Positions 8,006 through 16,625 are shown, counted from the first letter of the stretch. The stretch: DNA of 29,112 nt from JALYGK01 sp036259835 (GCA_036259835.1 DATABA010000154.1:1-29112); one strand, 5' to 3'. Made by a program: numbers and translations. Notes: generated by a model from the sequence alone, not told the origin.

Positions 8006-8896
8006 ATGGCGCTCGCCGACCTGCACGCCCGGGGCAAGGTCCGGGACATCTTCGAAGCCGGCCGTGACCTGCTCATGGTCGCCACCGACCGAATCTCCGC
8101 GTTCGATGTGGTCCTTCCGCAGGACATTCCGGGGAAGGGGCAGGTGCTCACCGGCCTTTCCCTCTACTGGTTCGAACAGACCAAGGAGCTGACCGAGAAC
8201 CACCTGATCACGGCCGACATTGGGGCATTTCCGGAGCCGTTCTCTGGCCGGCCAGACCTCGCCGGCCGCGCCATGTTGGTGAAGCGAGCCGACGTGGTGC
8301 CCATCGAATGCGTGGCTCGGGGCTACCTGTCCGGCTCTGGATGGAAGGAGTACTCGAAGGCCGGGACGGTCTGCGGAATCCAGCTACCTGCGGGGCTGAC
8401 GGAGTCGGAGCGGCTCCCCGAGCCGATCTTCACCCCCGCCACGAAGGAGGCAACGGGGCACGACATCAACATCACGGTCGACGAGATGGCCGACCGGGTA
8501 GGACGCGGTCTCTCCGAGCGCCTCAGGGAACTCACGCTGAACCTGTACGAGTTTGCCGCTGCGGACCTGGAGGAACGCGGGATCATTCTGGCCGACACGA
8601 AGTTCGAATTCGGGTTCGCCGACGGCGAGCTCATCCTGATCGACGAGGTTCTCACGCCCGACTCCTCCCGATTCTGGCCAGCGGACCAGTACCGGCCGGG
8701 TGGCGCTCAACCCTCCTTCGACAAGCAGTACGTCCGCGACTGGCTGGACACCACAGGCTGGAACCACGAGCCGCCACCGCCCGATCTTCCGCGGGACGTC
8801 GTCGAGCAGACGGCGGCTCGCTACCGCGAGGCCTACGAGCGGATCACGGGTGAGTCGTTCGACACCTACCTGCAGCGCATGGGGGCGCCTTCGTGA
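8006..8896 (+). CDS. purC: SAICAR synthase
   Basis: 296 residues, the longer PurC type common in actinobacteria. It couples CAIR with aspartate using ATP. Seen: GKVRDIFEAGRDLLMVATDRISAFDVVLP (phosphate and nucleotide region), VECVARGYLSGSGWKEY (here IECVARGYLSGSGWKEY), and LADTKFEFGFADGELILIDEVLTPDSSRF. The open frame begins further upstream, inside purB, but ATG 8006 has a strong GGGAGGAG site (7995-8002) and gives the family N-terminus. It is the only gene inside the purD-purL run with its own clear ribosome binding site. It overlaps purS by four bases. Confidence 0.95.
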   Translation: MALADLHARGKVRDIFEAGRDLLMVATDRISAFDVVLPQDIPGKGQVLTGLSLYWFEQTKELTENHLITADIGAFPEPFSGRPDLAGRAMLVKRADVVPIECVARGYLSGSGWKEYSKAGTVCGIQLPAGLTESERLPEPIFTPATKEATGHDINITVDEMADRVGRGLSERLRELTLNLYEFAAADLEERGIILADTKFEFGFADGELILIDEVLTPDSSRFWPADQYRPGGAQPSFDKQYVRDWLDTTGWNHEPPPPDLPRDVVEQTAARYREAYERITGESFDTYLQRMGAPS

Positions 8897-9156
8897 AGTA
8901 CCGGTTCGAGGTGGTGGTTGCGCTCAAAGACGATCTGCTCGACCCGCAGGGCAAGACCATCGAGGAAGCCCTGCCGACCTTGGGGTGGAGCAATGTGTCT
9001 GAGGTCCGAGTCGGCAAGAGCATCACGCTCAGCGTCGATGCGGAGACCGAGGCGGCGGCGGAGGAAGTGGTCGCCGATATGGCGGAGAAATTCTTGTCGA
9101 ACCCTGTGATCGAGCGGTTCCGCATCCGGCGTGGGGCCGAGGAGGCCGTGCCGTGA
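8893..9156 (+). CDS. purS: FGAM synthase subunit PurS
   Basis: 87 residues. PurS is the small structural subunit that joins PurQ and the short PurL into the active formylglycinamidine ribonucleotide synthase in Gram-positive and many other bacteria. The sequence fits: KYRFEVVVALKDDLLDPQGKTIEEALPTLG, then VSEVRVGKSITL and a final helix ending in NPVIERFRIRR. The GTG start overlaps the purC stop by four bases and its own stop overlaps purQ by four bases, so purC-purS-purQ-purL are coupled and should be made in fixed ratio. Confidence 0.94.
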   Translation: MKYRFEVVVALKDDLLDPQGKTIEEALPTLGWSNVSEVRVGKSITLSVDAETEAAAEEVVADMAEKFLSNPVIERFRIRRGAEEAVP

Positions 9157-9851
9157 CGGTACGAATCGGGGTCGTGACGTTTCCCGGCTCCTTGGACGAC
9201 CGGGACGCTCTCCGCGCGGGGCGTTTCATGGGGGCTGAGCCCGTTGCTCTGTGGCACGCCGACGCCGACCTCCACGGGGTCGACGCCGTGATCCTGCCGG
9301 GGGGGTTTTCCTACGGCGACTACTTGAGGACCGGGGCCATCGCGAGGTTCGCCCCGGTCATGCGCGAGGTCGCCAATTTCGCGCGTCGTGGTGGCCCGGT
9401 TCTCGGGATTTGCAACGGGTTCCAGATCCTGTGCGAGGCGGGCCTGCTTCCTGGAGCGTTGATTCGAAACCGCGGCGTCTCGTTCATCTGCCGTTGGCTG
9501 CACGTCCGGGTGGAAAACGGCGCGCCGGGGCTCCAAGCCGGAGAGTTTCTCGGGGTCCCGATCAAGCACGGCGAGGGGCAATTCGTGGCCGCCGCTGAAG
9601 AGATCGAGCGTATCGAAGGCGAGGGGCTCGTGGCGCTCCGGTACTGCTCGCCCGGCGGTGAGGTACAGGACGACTTCAACTACAACGGAAGCACGGCGGC
9701 AATCGCCGGGATCTGGAACAACGCGCGAAACGTCCTCGGGTTGATGCCGCATCCAGAGCACGCGGTCGATGCGGATCTCGGAGCCACCGGAGGGCGGGCC
9801 ATCTTCGAGTGGTTGATCGCCGCAGCGACGCGAGACGTGCAGGCGGCGTGA
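9153..9851 (+). CDS. purQ: FGAM synthase glutaminase subunit PurQ
   Basis: 232 residues; class I glutamine amidotransferase that supplies ammonia to PurL. The nucleophile is Cys87 in LGICNGFQIL, and the other triad members are His200 and Glu202 in MPHPEHAVD. The oxyanion region VILPGGFSYGDYLRTGAIA is also the PurQ type. Length matches the separate (not fused) PurQ. The GTG start overlaps purS and the stop overlaps the purL GTG, each by four bases. Confidence 0.95.
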   Translation: MTVRIGVVTFPGSLDDRDALRAGRFMGAEPVALWHADADLHGVDAVILPGGFSYGDYLRTGAIARFAPVMREVANFARRGGPVLGICNGFQILCEAGLLPGALIRNRGVSFICRWLHVRVENGAPGLQAGEFLGVPIKHGEGQFVAAAEEIERIEGEGLVALRYCSPGGEVQDDFNYNGSTAAIAGIWNNARNVLGLMPHPEHAVDADLGATGGRAIFEWLIAAATRDVQAA

Positions 9852-12067
9852 CGGCGGTCTCGACCACACAGGCCGAGCCCCTTCACCTAGCGCTCGGGCT
9901 GACGGACGACGAGTACAACCTGGCAGTCGAGCGGCTCGGTCGCGAACCGAACTCAACGGAACTCGCCATGTTCGCCGTGATGTGGTCAGAGCACTGCTCG
10001 TACAAATCGAGCAAGCGTCATCTTGCGATGCTTCCGACCACGGGTGGTCAGGTCCTGGTGGGGCCGGGTCAGGACGCTGGAGCCGTCGACCTCGGTGATG
10101 GCGTCGCCTGCGTGTTCAAGATGGAGAGCCACTCCCATCCATCGGCGATCGAGCCGGTTCAGGGAGCGGCAACCGGCGTCGGCGGGATCGTTCGCGATGT
10201 CTTGGCCATGGGGGCTCGCCCGGCAGCGCTGCTCGACCCCCTTCGATTCGGGCCCCTCGAGGACGCCAGGAACCGTTACCTGTTCGGGGGCGTGGTTGCC
10301 GGTATTGGTCAGTACGGGAATTCCATTGGGGTTCCCACGGTCGGCGGCGAGGTGAAGTTCGCCGCCTGTCACAGCTCGAACCCGACGGTCAACGTCATGT
10401 GCATCGGCTTCGCCCCGGTGGACCGGGTCGTGACGCGAAAACGCGCCGAGGACGGCGATGTCCTCGTTCTCATCGGAGCGAGCACCGGCCGGGACGGCAT
10501 CGGCGGCGTATCGGTCTTAGCCTCGCGAACGCTCGACCAGGACGCGCATGCCGCTCGCCCGAGCGTTCAGATCGCGGATCCGTTCGCTGAAAAGCTGCTG
10601 ATCGAAGCGTGTCTCGAGCTGGTCGAGGACGGCGTCGAGGTCGCCGTCCAGGACCTGGGCGGAGCCGGCCTTACGTGCGCGGTCTCCGAGACCGCCGCGC
10701 GGGCCGGCATGGGAGCAGACCTCAACCTCGACGTCGTACCCCTTCGTGAGAGCGGCATGGAGCCATTTGAGGTTCTTACTTCTGAGTCCCAGGAACGGAT
10801 GCTGGTCGTGGTCCGGCCCGCCAACGTCCCGCGGGTTCTGGCGGTTGCGGCGAAATGGGGACTCGCCGCCACACCGGTCGGAACCTTAGTGGGAGGAGGG
10901 GAGCTGCGGTCACAGTGGTCAGGCGACGTTGTCGCGTCCGTTCCGGCGGACGCGTTAGCGAACGGGGGCCCGGCGTACAACCGCCCAATGAAGCGGCCCG
11001 TTTGGCTTCCCGAGTTGCTGGAGGACGATCCAGCAGCCGGCGGCATCCCTTCATCGCTGGAAGACGCGTTCTTCAGGGTGCTCGAACGCCCTGGCGTTGC
11101 CAGTGCGAGGTGGGTGTATCAGCAGTACGACCAGCTCGTCCAGGGTGGAACCATCGCCGGTCCAGGGGACGACGCCGCGGTGATCCGCCTCGAAGGAACG
11201 ACACGCGCCGTCGCGATTTCGACGGATGGAAATGGGCGATACGGTCACCTGGATCCCTACCTGGGCGGAGCACACGCGGTTGCCGAAGCGGCCAGGAACG
11301 TCGCGTCGGTCGGGGCGAGGCCGCTCGCCATCACGAACTGCCTGAACTTCGCCAATCCTGAACGGCCTGACGTAATGTGGTCGTTCGCGGAAGCGGTGCG
11401 AGGGATCGCCGACGCGTGCAGGGCGTTCGGGACACCGGTCACCGGCGGCAACGTCTCCTTCTACAACGAGTCGTCGGATTCCGCGGTGTATCCGACTCCG
11501 ATCGTCGGCATGATCGGACTTCTCGAGGATTACCGCCGGCGCCTTCGGACGGCGTTCCCCGGTGCAGGACTCGCCATCTACCTCCTCGGTGAGACGCTTC
11601 CGGAGCTGGGCGGAGGCGAATTCGCTGAAGCCGTTCTCGGCAGGGTCAGTGGCCGGCCCCCGCGGCTCAACTTCGACGCCGAAGCGCGACTGCACGCGTT
11701 GCTCCGGGAATGCGCAGAGCGGGGAGTGGCCGGTTCCGCCCACGACCTTTCGGACGGGGGACTGGCTATCGCGCTCGCCGAGTGCGCCATTTCGGGCGAT
11801 GAAGGGTTCGAGGTCGCGCTTCCGATGGACGGCCTCCAGGCGCACGTGGCCTTGTTCTCCGAGTCCGCTTCCCGGGCGTTGGTGACGGCAACAGTCGATC
11901 GTGAGGCCGAACTGGAAGCGCTGGCTGCGTCGATGAGCGTCCCTATCCGGAGGCTTGGTACGACCGGCGGCTCATGGCTGCGGTTCGACGGGCTCTTCGA
12001 GGTCGATCTCTCGGATGCAGCGGCGATTTACGAGGGGGCGGTCCCGAAGCTCATGTCCGGTCAATAG
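9848..12067 (+). CDS. purL: FGAM synthase subunit PurL (small type)
   Basis: 739 residues, the small PurL that works with PurS and PurQ. It turns FGAR, ATP and ammonia into FGAM. Seen: LAMFAVMWSEHCSYKSSKRHL at the N-terminus, CVFKMESHSHPSAIEPVQGAATGVGGIVRD (ATP and metal region), VAVQDLGGAGLTCAVSETAARA, and in the second half TNCLNFANPERPDVMWSF and GSAHDLSDGGLAIALAE. GTG 9848 is chosen because it makes the four-base overlap with purQ; the frame is open a little further upstream. The convergent BNR-repeat gene ends 39 bases after the stop, splitting this gene from purF. Confidence 0.96.
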   Translation: MTAVSTTQAEPLHLALGLTDDEYNLAVERLGREPNSTELAMFAVMWSEHCSYKSSKRHLAMLPTTGGQVLVGPGQDAGAVDLGDGVACVFKMESHSHPSAIEPVQGAATGVGGIVRDVLAMGARPAALLDPLRFGPLEDARNRYLFGGVVAGIGQYGNSIGVPTVGGEVKFAACHSSNPTVNVMCIGFAPVDRVVTRKRAEDGDVLVLIGASTGRDGIGGVSVLASRTLDQDAHAARPSVQIADPFAEKLLIEACLELVEDGVEVAVQDLGGAGLTCAVSETAARAGMGADLNLDVVPLRESGMEPFEVLTSESQERMLVVVRPANVPRVLAVAAKWGLAATPVGTLVGGGELRSQWSGDVVASVPADALANGGPAYNRPMKRPVWLPELLEDDPAAGGIPSSLEDAFFRVLERPGVASARWVYQQYDQLVQGGTIAGPGDDAAVIRLEGTTRAVAISTDGNGRYGHLDPYLGGAHAVAEAARNVASVGARPLAITNCLNFANPERPDVMWSFAEAVRGIADACRAFGTPVTGGNVSFYNESSDSAVYPTPIVGMIGLLEDYRRRLRTAFPGAGLAIYLLGETLPELGGGEFAEAVLGRVSGRPPRLNFDAEARLHALLRECAERGVAGSAHDLSDGGLAIALAECAISGDEGFEVALPMDGLQAHVALFSESASRALVTATVDREAELEALAASMSVPIRRLGTTGGSWLRFDGLFEVDLSDAAAIYEGAVPKLMSGQ

Positions 12068-12106
12068 GCCGTACCGCAGCAGGGCCTGGAAGAACTCGCC
12101 CGCTCG

Positions 12107-13585
12107 TCAGATCCTCCGGACGAACACGTTCGTTCGGTTGGAGGTAATGACAGAGCTCTGGACGAAGAACAGGACGAATCGCCTCCCGGCCGCCGCCAGC
12201 CCCATGTAGTCGCCCAGGAACAATCCCATCGACTTCGGCGCGATCTCGATGTCGAACGGTCCTGCGACGTGCGTTTCCGACCAGTTCGATCTCTCCACGC
12301 AGGACACCGTGCGGGCCGGACACCGCACCAGCCAGTGATCGGTGGAGACCCTTTCGGCGTCTGTGTTCTGGCGGAAGTCGTAATAGGAAACCGCCACGGT
12401 TCCGTCGCCCCCGACCTCGACGGTAGGAATGATGGCCTGATCGTTGGCATCGCGGAGCGCCGTGGCCGGTTGATTGATGCGGACCGGCTTCGACCATGTC
12501 CGGCCGGCATCGCGGGAGATCGAGAAGAGGATCCCGGCATACCGCTTGCGCTCGCCATCGAACAAGAGGTCCTGCCACACGGCATAGAGGTCGCCTGTTT
12601 GCGGATCAGCCGCAATGTCCGGAATCCCTTCACCGGCCCTGATCTTCGCGTTCCCGTCGGGATCCCTCGGCGAGGCGAACCTGATTCGACTGACGATCGT
12701 GGCATCAGACCATGAGTCACCTCGATCCGGCCCTCCATCGGTTGACCTGATGACCGCGATGTACGAGCGATCTCGTGACTTGAACAAGGAGAAGATGTCG
12801 ACCAGCTGACCTGATTCGTGCACCACGATCTGGTGAGCGACGCTGAACCCGTCTCTGAAGATCGGTTTCGCCCGGTCCCAGGTCGTCCCGTCCGTGGTTC
12901 TGGCGAACCAGGCATTACCGTCTCGACTCCAGACGGCATACGCCTTGCTCTCACGCTGCCGTGGATCGGTGAGCGGATCCGCCGTGACGGTTTCCTTGTC
13001 GTTGAACGCCCGGCGGTCCTCCCGCACCGTCACGGGGTCCGCCCACGTCTTTCCGCCGTCCGTCGACTTGCTGATGAGCACGGCGTTGCGGTCGTTGGAC
13101 CGGTTGAAGGCGAGGCTGGAGTGGTAGAGGTCGCCGTTCGGCGCGAAGGAAACCCAGGGATCTGATGCGCGTTCGTAGTCCCCGCCGTTTTCGGCGGTTC
13201 CCCCGGAGCAGAGGTTGACCCGAGGGCCGTCGGTCAGGCCAGACATCGACCAGGTCCTTCCGCCATCCTTGGTCCAGGCGACAGGGAGCGCCCGGGCGCC
13301 GCCGTCAGACCAGCGATCTTGCTGCCAGGTGGCGACCATGTTCGAAGGGTCCCGAGGATTCACCGCTCCGTGGGGTTCCACCTCCGAGTTTGTATAGCCC
13401 ACCGAATCCCGCTCTCGTCCCGCCGGGCAGGCCCCGAACTGGCTCAGGCCGGAGATTCGCGTCGATGTGGCAGGCACGACGGCGCGGGGGTTCACCGACC
13501 GGTCCCGAGCAGCCCGCCCCGGGATCAAGATCACAGTCACCAGGGCGGCGACGAGCAACGCAAGGACACGAAAGACCGCTTTCAT
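12107..13585 (-). CDS. Secreted BNR/Asp-box repeat protein (sialidase-fold, function unknown)
   Basis: 492 residues beginning MKAVFRVLALLVAALVTVIL, a clear signal peptide or N-terminal anchor. The body carries Asp-box motifs of the S-x-D-x-G-x-T-W type: TKDGGRTW (about 105-112), STDGGKTW (174-181), TTDGTTW (230-236), a diverged copy with an insert (281-292) and SRDAGRTW (357-364). This predicts a beta-propeller of the sialidase/neuraminidase superfamily. Such folds also serve non-enzymatic roles, and I did not find a convincing arginine triad by eye, so sialidase activity is not claimed. It is secreted or surface-bound, whereas its neighbours are cytoplasmic purine enzymes. It lies opposite to and between purL and purF, with GGAG near the start. 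Confidence 0.8.
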   Translation of the reverse strand: MKAVFRVLALLVAALVTVILIPGRAARDRSVNPRAVVPATSTRISGLSQFGACPAGRERDSVGYTNSEVEPHGAVNPRDPSNMVATWQQDRWSDGGARALPVAWTKDGGRTWSMSGLTDGPRVNLCSGGTAENGGDYERASDPWVSFAPNGDLYHSSLAFNRSNDRNAVLISKSTDGGKTWADPVTVREDRRAFNDKETVTADPLTDPRQRESKAYAVWSRDGNAWFARTTDGTTWDRAKPIFRDGFSVAHQIVVHESGQLVDIFSLFKSRDRSYIAVIRSTDGGPDRGDSWSDATIVSRIRFASPRDPDGNAKIRAGEGIPDIAADPQTGDLYAVWQDLLFDGERKRYAGILFSISRDAGRTWSKPVRINQPATALRDANDQAIIPTVEVGGDGTVAVSYYDFRQNTDAERVSTDHWLVRCPARTVSCVERSNWSETHVAGPFDIEIAPKSMGLFLGDYMGLAAAGRRFVLFFVQSSVITSNRTNVFVRRI

Positions 13586-13656
13586 GGGCAGGGCTCCGCG
13601 GGGTCCACTTCGAGGTCAACCAGCCTAAGCGAAGGAAAAGTGACAGAAGGCGGCGA

Positions 13657-13692
13657 CGCCTCTGTAGTCGTGTCAGAGGCGACTGTTAGCAT
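13657..13692 (+). promoter_or_regulatory. purF promoter with overlapping palindrome (candidate operator)
   Basis: TAGCAT (13687-13692) lies 6 bases before the purF GTG, predicting a leaderless message. Immediately upstream, CGCCTCTG (13657-13664) and CAGAGGCG (13674-13681) form an 8-bp inverted repeat with a 9-base centre, covering the -35 region. A related half-site, CAGAAGGCG (13644-13652), precedes it in direct orientation. The arrangement is what a dimeric repressor site would look like, but no regulator is identified and it could be chance. Confidence 0.4.
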
Positions 13693-13698
13693 CCTCGT

Positions 13699-15093
13699 GT
13701 GTCGGGGGAAGGACCGCGAGAGGCCTGCGGTCTCTTTGGAGTCTGGGCGCCTGGTGAGGACGTCGCCAGGCTCACCTTTTTCGGCCTCTTCTCCCTCCAG
13801 CACCGCGGCCAGGAATCGGCGGGGATGGCCGTCTCCGACCGAGACCGCATCGTCGTCTACCGCGACCTCGGACTGGTCTCTCAGGTCTTCGACGAGAGGA
13901 CGCTGACCACGCTCCAGGGCGATCTCTGCATCGGCCATACCCGCTACTCGACGACCGGGTCCACCACCTGGGACAACGCGCAACCCGCGTTCAAGACGAA
14001 CGGCCGGGGCGGCCTCGCGCTCGGGCACAATGGCAACCTGGTCAACACGGCCGAGCTCGACGAGATGGCCGGTCGCCGAAGCACCGCGACCACCGATTCG
14101 GACATCGTTGCGACGCTGCTCTCGCAGAGACTCGACGGCGGCCTCGAGGAGTCCGCACTCGAGGTGCTGCCTCTCCTCTCCGGCGCGTTCTCGTTCGTGA
14201 TGATGGACGAGCGAACCGTGTTTGCGGCCCGCGATCCGCATGGCCTTCGACCTCTCGTCATCGGCCGCCTCCCGGCGGGGTACTGCGTTGCGTCGGAAAC
14301 CTGCGCGCTTGACGTCGTCGGCGCGTCGTTCGAGCGCGAGGTTCAGCCGGGGGAGCTGGTCTCCATCGACGAGCGGGGGATCCGGTCTCGCCGCTTCGCC
14401 GAGACGCCGCGTCCTGCTCTTTGCCTGTTCGAGTTCGTCTATCTGAGCAGGGCGGACTCATCGATGCACGGCCGGACCGTCCATGCCGCACGGCGGGACA
14501 TGGGCCGCGAACTTGCAAGGGAGGCCCCGGTCGACGCCGACCTGGTGATCCCCATTCCGGACACCGGTTTTTCCGCCGCCCAGGGATTCGCCGAGGCGTC
14601 GGGCATCCCGTACGGCGAGGGCCTGATAAAGAATCGGTATATCGGAAGGACGTTCATCGAGCCGACTCCCACGCTTCGGTCGCGCGGCGTCAAGCTGAAG
14701 CTGAACCCGCTGCCGGACGCGATCTCCGGGAAACGCCTGGTCGTGGTGGATGACTCCATCGTTCGAGGGACCACCACCCGGCAGATCGTTCAAACGCTTC
14801 GCGACGCCGGCGCCTCCGAGGTTCACCTCCGGATCGTGAGCCCCCCCATTCGCTGGCCGTGTTTCTACGGGATCGACATGTCGACGTCCGAAGAGCTCAT
14901 CGCGGCCGGAACCGACGTGGACGGAGTTCGACGATTCGTCGGTGCCGACTCTTTGGGCTACCTCTCGCTCGACGCGCTGGTGTCGACCACTGGGGTTTCG
15001 AAGGAATCGTTGTGCCGGGCCTGCTTCGACGGCGACTATCCGGTACGGCTTGGAGAAGACGCTCCGTCCAAGTTCGCGCTCGAAACGTTATGA
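13699..15093 (+). CDS. purF: Amidophosphoribosyltransferase
   Basis: 464 residues; first committed enzyme of purine synthesis, making phosphoribosylamine from PRPP and glutamine. The Ntn-hydrolase nucleophile is Cys10 in CGLFGVW, so a nine-residue propeptide (MSGEGPREA) must be removed. The PRPP loop LVVVDDSIVRGTT is near residues 347-359. Cys242, Cys388, Cys439 and Cys442 match the four ligands of the oxygen-sensitive 4Fe-4S cluster known from the Bacillus subtilis enzyme, so this is the Fe-S, propeptide-processed class. GTG 13699 is the start that fits the family and the -10 box; no Shine-Dalgarno is seen. The stop overlaps the purM ATG by four bases. Confidence 0.96.
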   Translation: MSGEGPREACGLFGVWAPGEDVARLTFFGLFSLQHRGQESAGMAVSDRDRIVVYRDLGLVSQVFDERTLTTLQGDLCIGHTRYSTTGSTTWDNAQPAFKTNGRGGLALGHNGNLVNTAELDEMAGRRSTATTDSDIVATLLSQRLDGGLEESALEVLPLLSGAFSFVMMDERTVFAARDPHGLRPLVIGRLPAGYCVASETCALDVVGASFEREVQPGELVSIDERGIRSRRFAETPRPALCLFEFVYLSRADSSMHGRTVHAARRDMGRELAREAPVDADLVIPIPDTGFSAAQGFAEASGIPYGEGLIKNRYIGRTFIEPTPTLRSRGVKLKLNPLPDAISGKRLVVVDDSIVRGTTTRQIVQTLRDAGASEVHLRIVSPPIRWPCFYGIDMSTSEELIAAGTDVDGVRRFVGADSLGYLSLDALVSTTGVSKESLCRACFDGDYPVRLGEDAPSKFALETL

Positions 15094-16121
15094 CCGTCGA
15101 CTGGAGCGCCGGACAGGAGGCGTACCGGCGTTCGGGGGTCGATCTTCAAGCGGCAGCCCGGGCAGTTGGGCTGATCGAGGACGTGGCGGGAAAAGCCTCC
15201 AGACCCGAAGTGGTCGGTGGCGTTGGCGGGTTCGCGGGCCTATTCAAGATGGGCGACGGTCGGCTCCTTGCTGCCGCGACGGATGGCGTCGGAACGAAGC
15301 TCGAGATCGCCCGGATGCTCAAGAAGTTCGACGGCATCGGGATCGACTGCGTGGCGATGTGCGCGAACGACGTGGCCTGCACTGGCGCCGAGCCGTTGTT
15401 CTTCCTGGACTACCTGGTGGTCGAGCGTCTCGTACCCGAGGACGTCGCAGCCATCGTTGCCGGGGTTGCCGAAGGATGTCTCCGCGCCGGATGTGCGCTT
15501 CTTGGCGGTGAGACCGCCGAGCATCCCAGGGTCCTCCCAGCGGGGAGCTTCGATCTCGCAGGTTTCTGCGTGGGAATCGTCGAGGAGGACGCGCTGCTGG
15601 GGCCGCATATGGTGGCGGAAGGAGACGTCGTGGTCGGTCTCCGCTCGTCGGGCGTGCACGCCAACGGGTTCAGCCTTATCGGGAAGGTCTTGGTCCGGGA
15701 CGTCGAATCGCTTCAGACCCACGTGCCGGTTTTGGGCCGAACGCTCGGCGAAGAGCTCCTCGAGCCGACGTCGGTCTACGTTCGGCCGTTGCTGGCGCTT
15801 ATCCGAGAAGGATTGGTTCGCTCAGCAGCGCACATCACCGGTGGAGGGTTCCACGAGAACGTTCCACGGGCGCTTCCGCCGGATCTCGGAGCAGTGATCG
15901 ATACGTCCAGCTGGACCCCGCACCCGATCTTCTCCCTGATCGCGCAGGCTGCAGAGCTCGAGCCGCAACAGTTGTTCGGCGTTCTGAATATGGGAATCGG
16001 ACTAGTCACTGTGGTCCCCCGGGGGACGGAAGATGACGTGGTTGGGCTATCGCACGCAATGGGCGTCGAGGGGATAGTTATTGGTGAAGTCGTGCCCGCA
16101 TCCGGTGTGCGCCTGCGGTAG
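15090..16121 (+). CDS. purM: Phosphoribosylformylglycinamidine cyclo-ligase (AIR synthetase)
   Basis: 343 residues. It closes the imidazole ring, turning FGAM into AIR with ATP. The N-terminus YRRSGVDLQAAARAVGLIEDV and the motifs LLAAATDGVGTKLEIA, CVAMCANDVACTGAEPLFFLDY, GCALLGGETAEHP and HITGGGFHENVPRALP are all standard. An open frame extends far upstream inside purF, but ATG 15090 overlaps the purF stop by four bases (ATGA) and gives the proper N-terminus. It ends the purine cluster; a response-regulator gene follows after about 95 bases. Confidence 0.96.
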   Translation: MTVDWSAGQEAYRRSGVDLQAAARAVGLIEDVAGKASRPEVVGGVGGFAGLFKMGDGRLLAAATDGVGTKLEIARMLKKFDGIGIDCVAMCANDVACTGAEPLFFLDYLVVERLVPEDVAAIVAGVAEGCLRAGCALLGGETAEHPRVLPAGSFDLAGFCVGIVEEDALLGPHMVAEGDVVVGLRSSGVHANGFSLIGKVLVRDVESLQTHVPVLGRTLGEELLEPTSVYVRPLLALIREGLVRSAAHITGGGFHENVPRALPPDLGAVIDTSSWTPHPIFSLIAQAAELEPQQLFGVLNMGIGLVTVVPRGTEDDVVGLSHAMGVEGIVIGEVVPASGVRLR

Positions 16122-16157
16122 TCATGACCGCCCGGAGGATCGAATGCGCGGATTGGG

Positions 16158-16163
16158 TAGATT
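16158..16163 (+). promoter_or_regulatory. Candidate -10 box of the response-regulator gene
   Basis: TAGATT fits TANNNT and would give a leader of roughly 45 nt before ATG 16216, carrying a GAGGGGG ribosome site. No matching -35 is obvious. It suggests the regulator can be expressed apart from purF-purM. Confidence 0.3.
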
Positions 16164-16215
16164 AGAAGGACACGACACACCCGGCACCATCGTTTCGTCA
16201 GAGGGGGCAGCGGAC

Positions 16216-16590
16216 ATGGGCAAGGGGCGGGTCCTCATCGTCGAGGATGAAGCGGACCTGGCGTGGGTCGAGCAGTTCAATCTGGAGAGCGAAGGTTACG
16301 AGGTCCAGGTCGCACCCGAAGGCGTTTCGGCCATCGAACAGCTCCAGAGTTTCTCCCCGGATGTCGTGGTGCTCGACGTGATGCTTCCACGGCTGGACGG
16401 TTGGTCGGTCCTCGAACGAGCCAGAGCATTGCCTCCCGATCGACAACCGGAAGTGATCGTCGTCTCCGCGGTTGCCGGGGTCGGAGACCGAGCGCGCGTC
16501 GAGGAGCTCGGGGTCGACCGATTCCTGGCGAAGCCGTTCGACATGGACGATTTCCTCCGTGTCGTCGGCGAAGCCATCGCTTCCGCGTAG
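16216..16590 (+). CDS. Single-domain response regulator (CheY-like receiver)
   Basis: 124 residues, one receiver domain with no output domain. Acidic pocket Glu10-Asp11 in LIVEDEADL, phosphoacceptor Asp54 in VVVLDVMLP, Ser84 in VIVVSAVAG and Lys106 in FLAKPFD: all five functional positions are filled. Such regulators act by protein contact or as phosphate relays. No histidine kinase is adjacent; the only other signalling gene in the window is the diguanylate cyclase 10 kb away. ATG 16216 with the upstream GAGGGGG is preferred over ATG 16144, whose extra residues do not look like a receiver. The partner is unknown. Confidence 0.88.
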   Translation: MGKGRVLIVEDEADLAWVEQFNLESEGYEVQVAPEGVSAIEQLQSFSPDVVVLDVMLPRLDGWSVLERARALPPDRQPEVIVVSAVAGVGDRARVEELGVDRFLAKPFDMDDFLRVVGEAIASA

Positions 16591-16625
16591 GAGCGTTGGT
16601 TGGTCGACGCTAACCGCGACCTGAG

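Noticed and set aside
12068..12106. AGGCC/GGCCT inverted repeat between the purL and BNR-repeat stops as a terminator
   Set aside because: Only 5 bp of stem with a 12-base loop and no T-run on either side; too weak to call.
13585..13698. Purine riboswitch upstream of purF
   Set aside because: The gap is short, the message looks leaderless, and none of the conserved purine-aptamer elements are seen.
14859..15089. Upstream extension of the purM frame inside purF
   Set aside because: Shadow of purF; ATG 15090 with the ATGA overlap is the family start.
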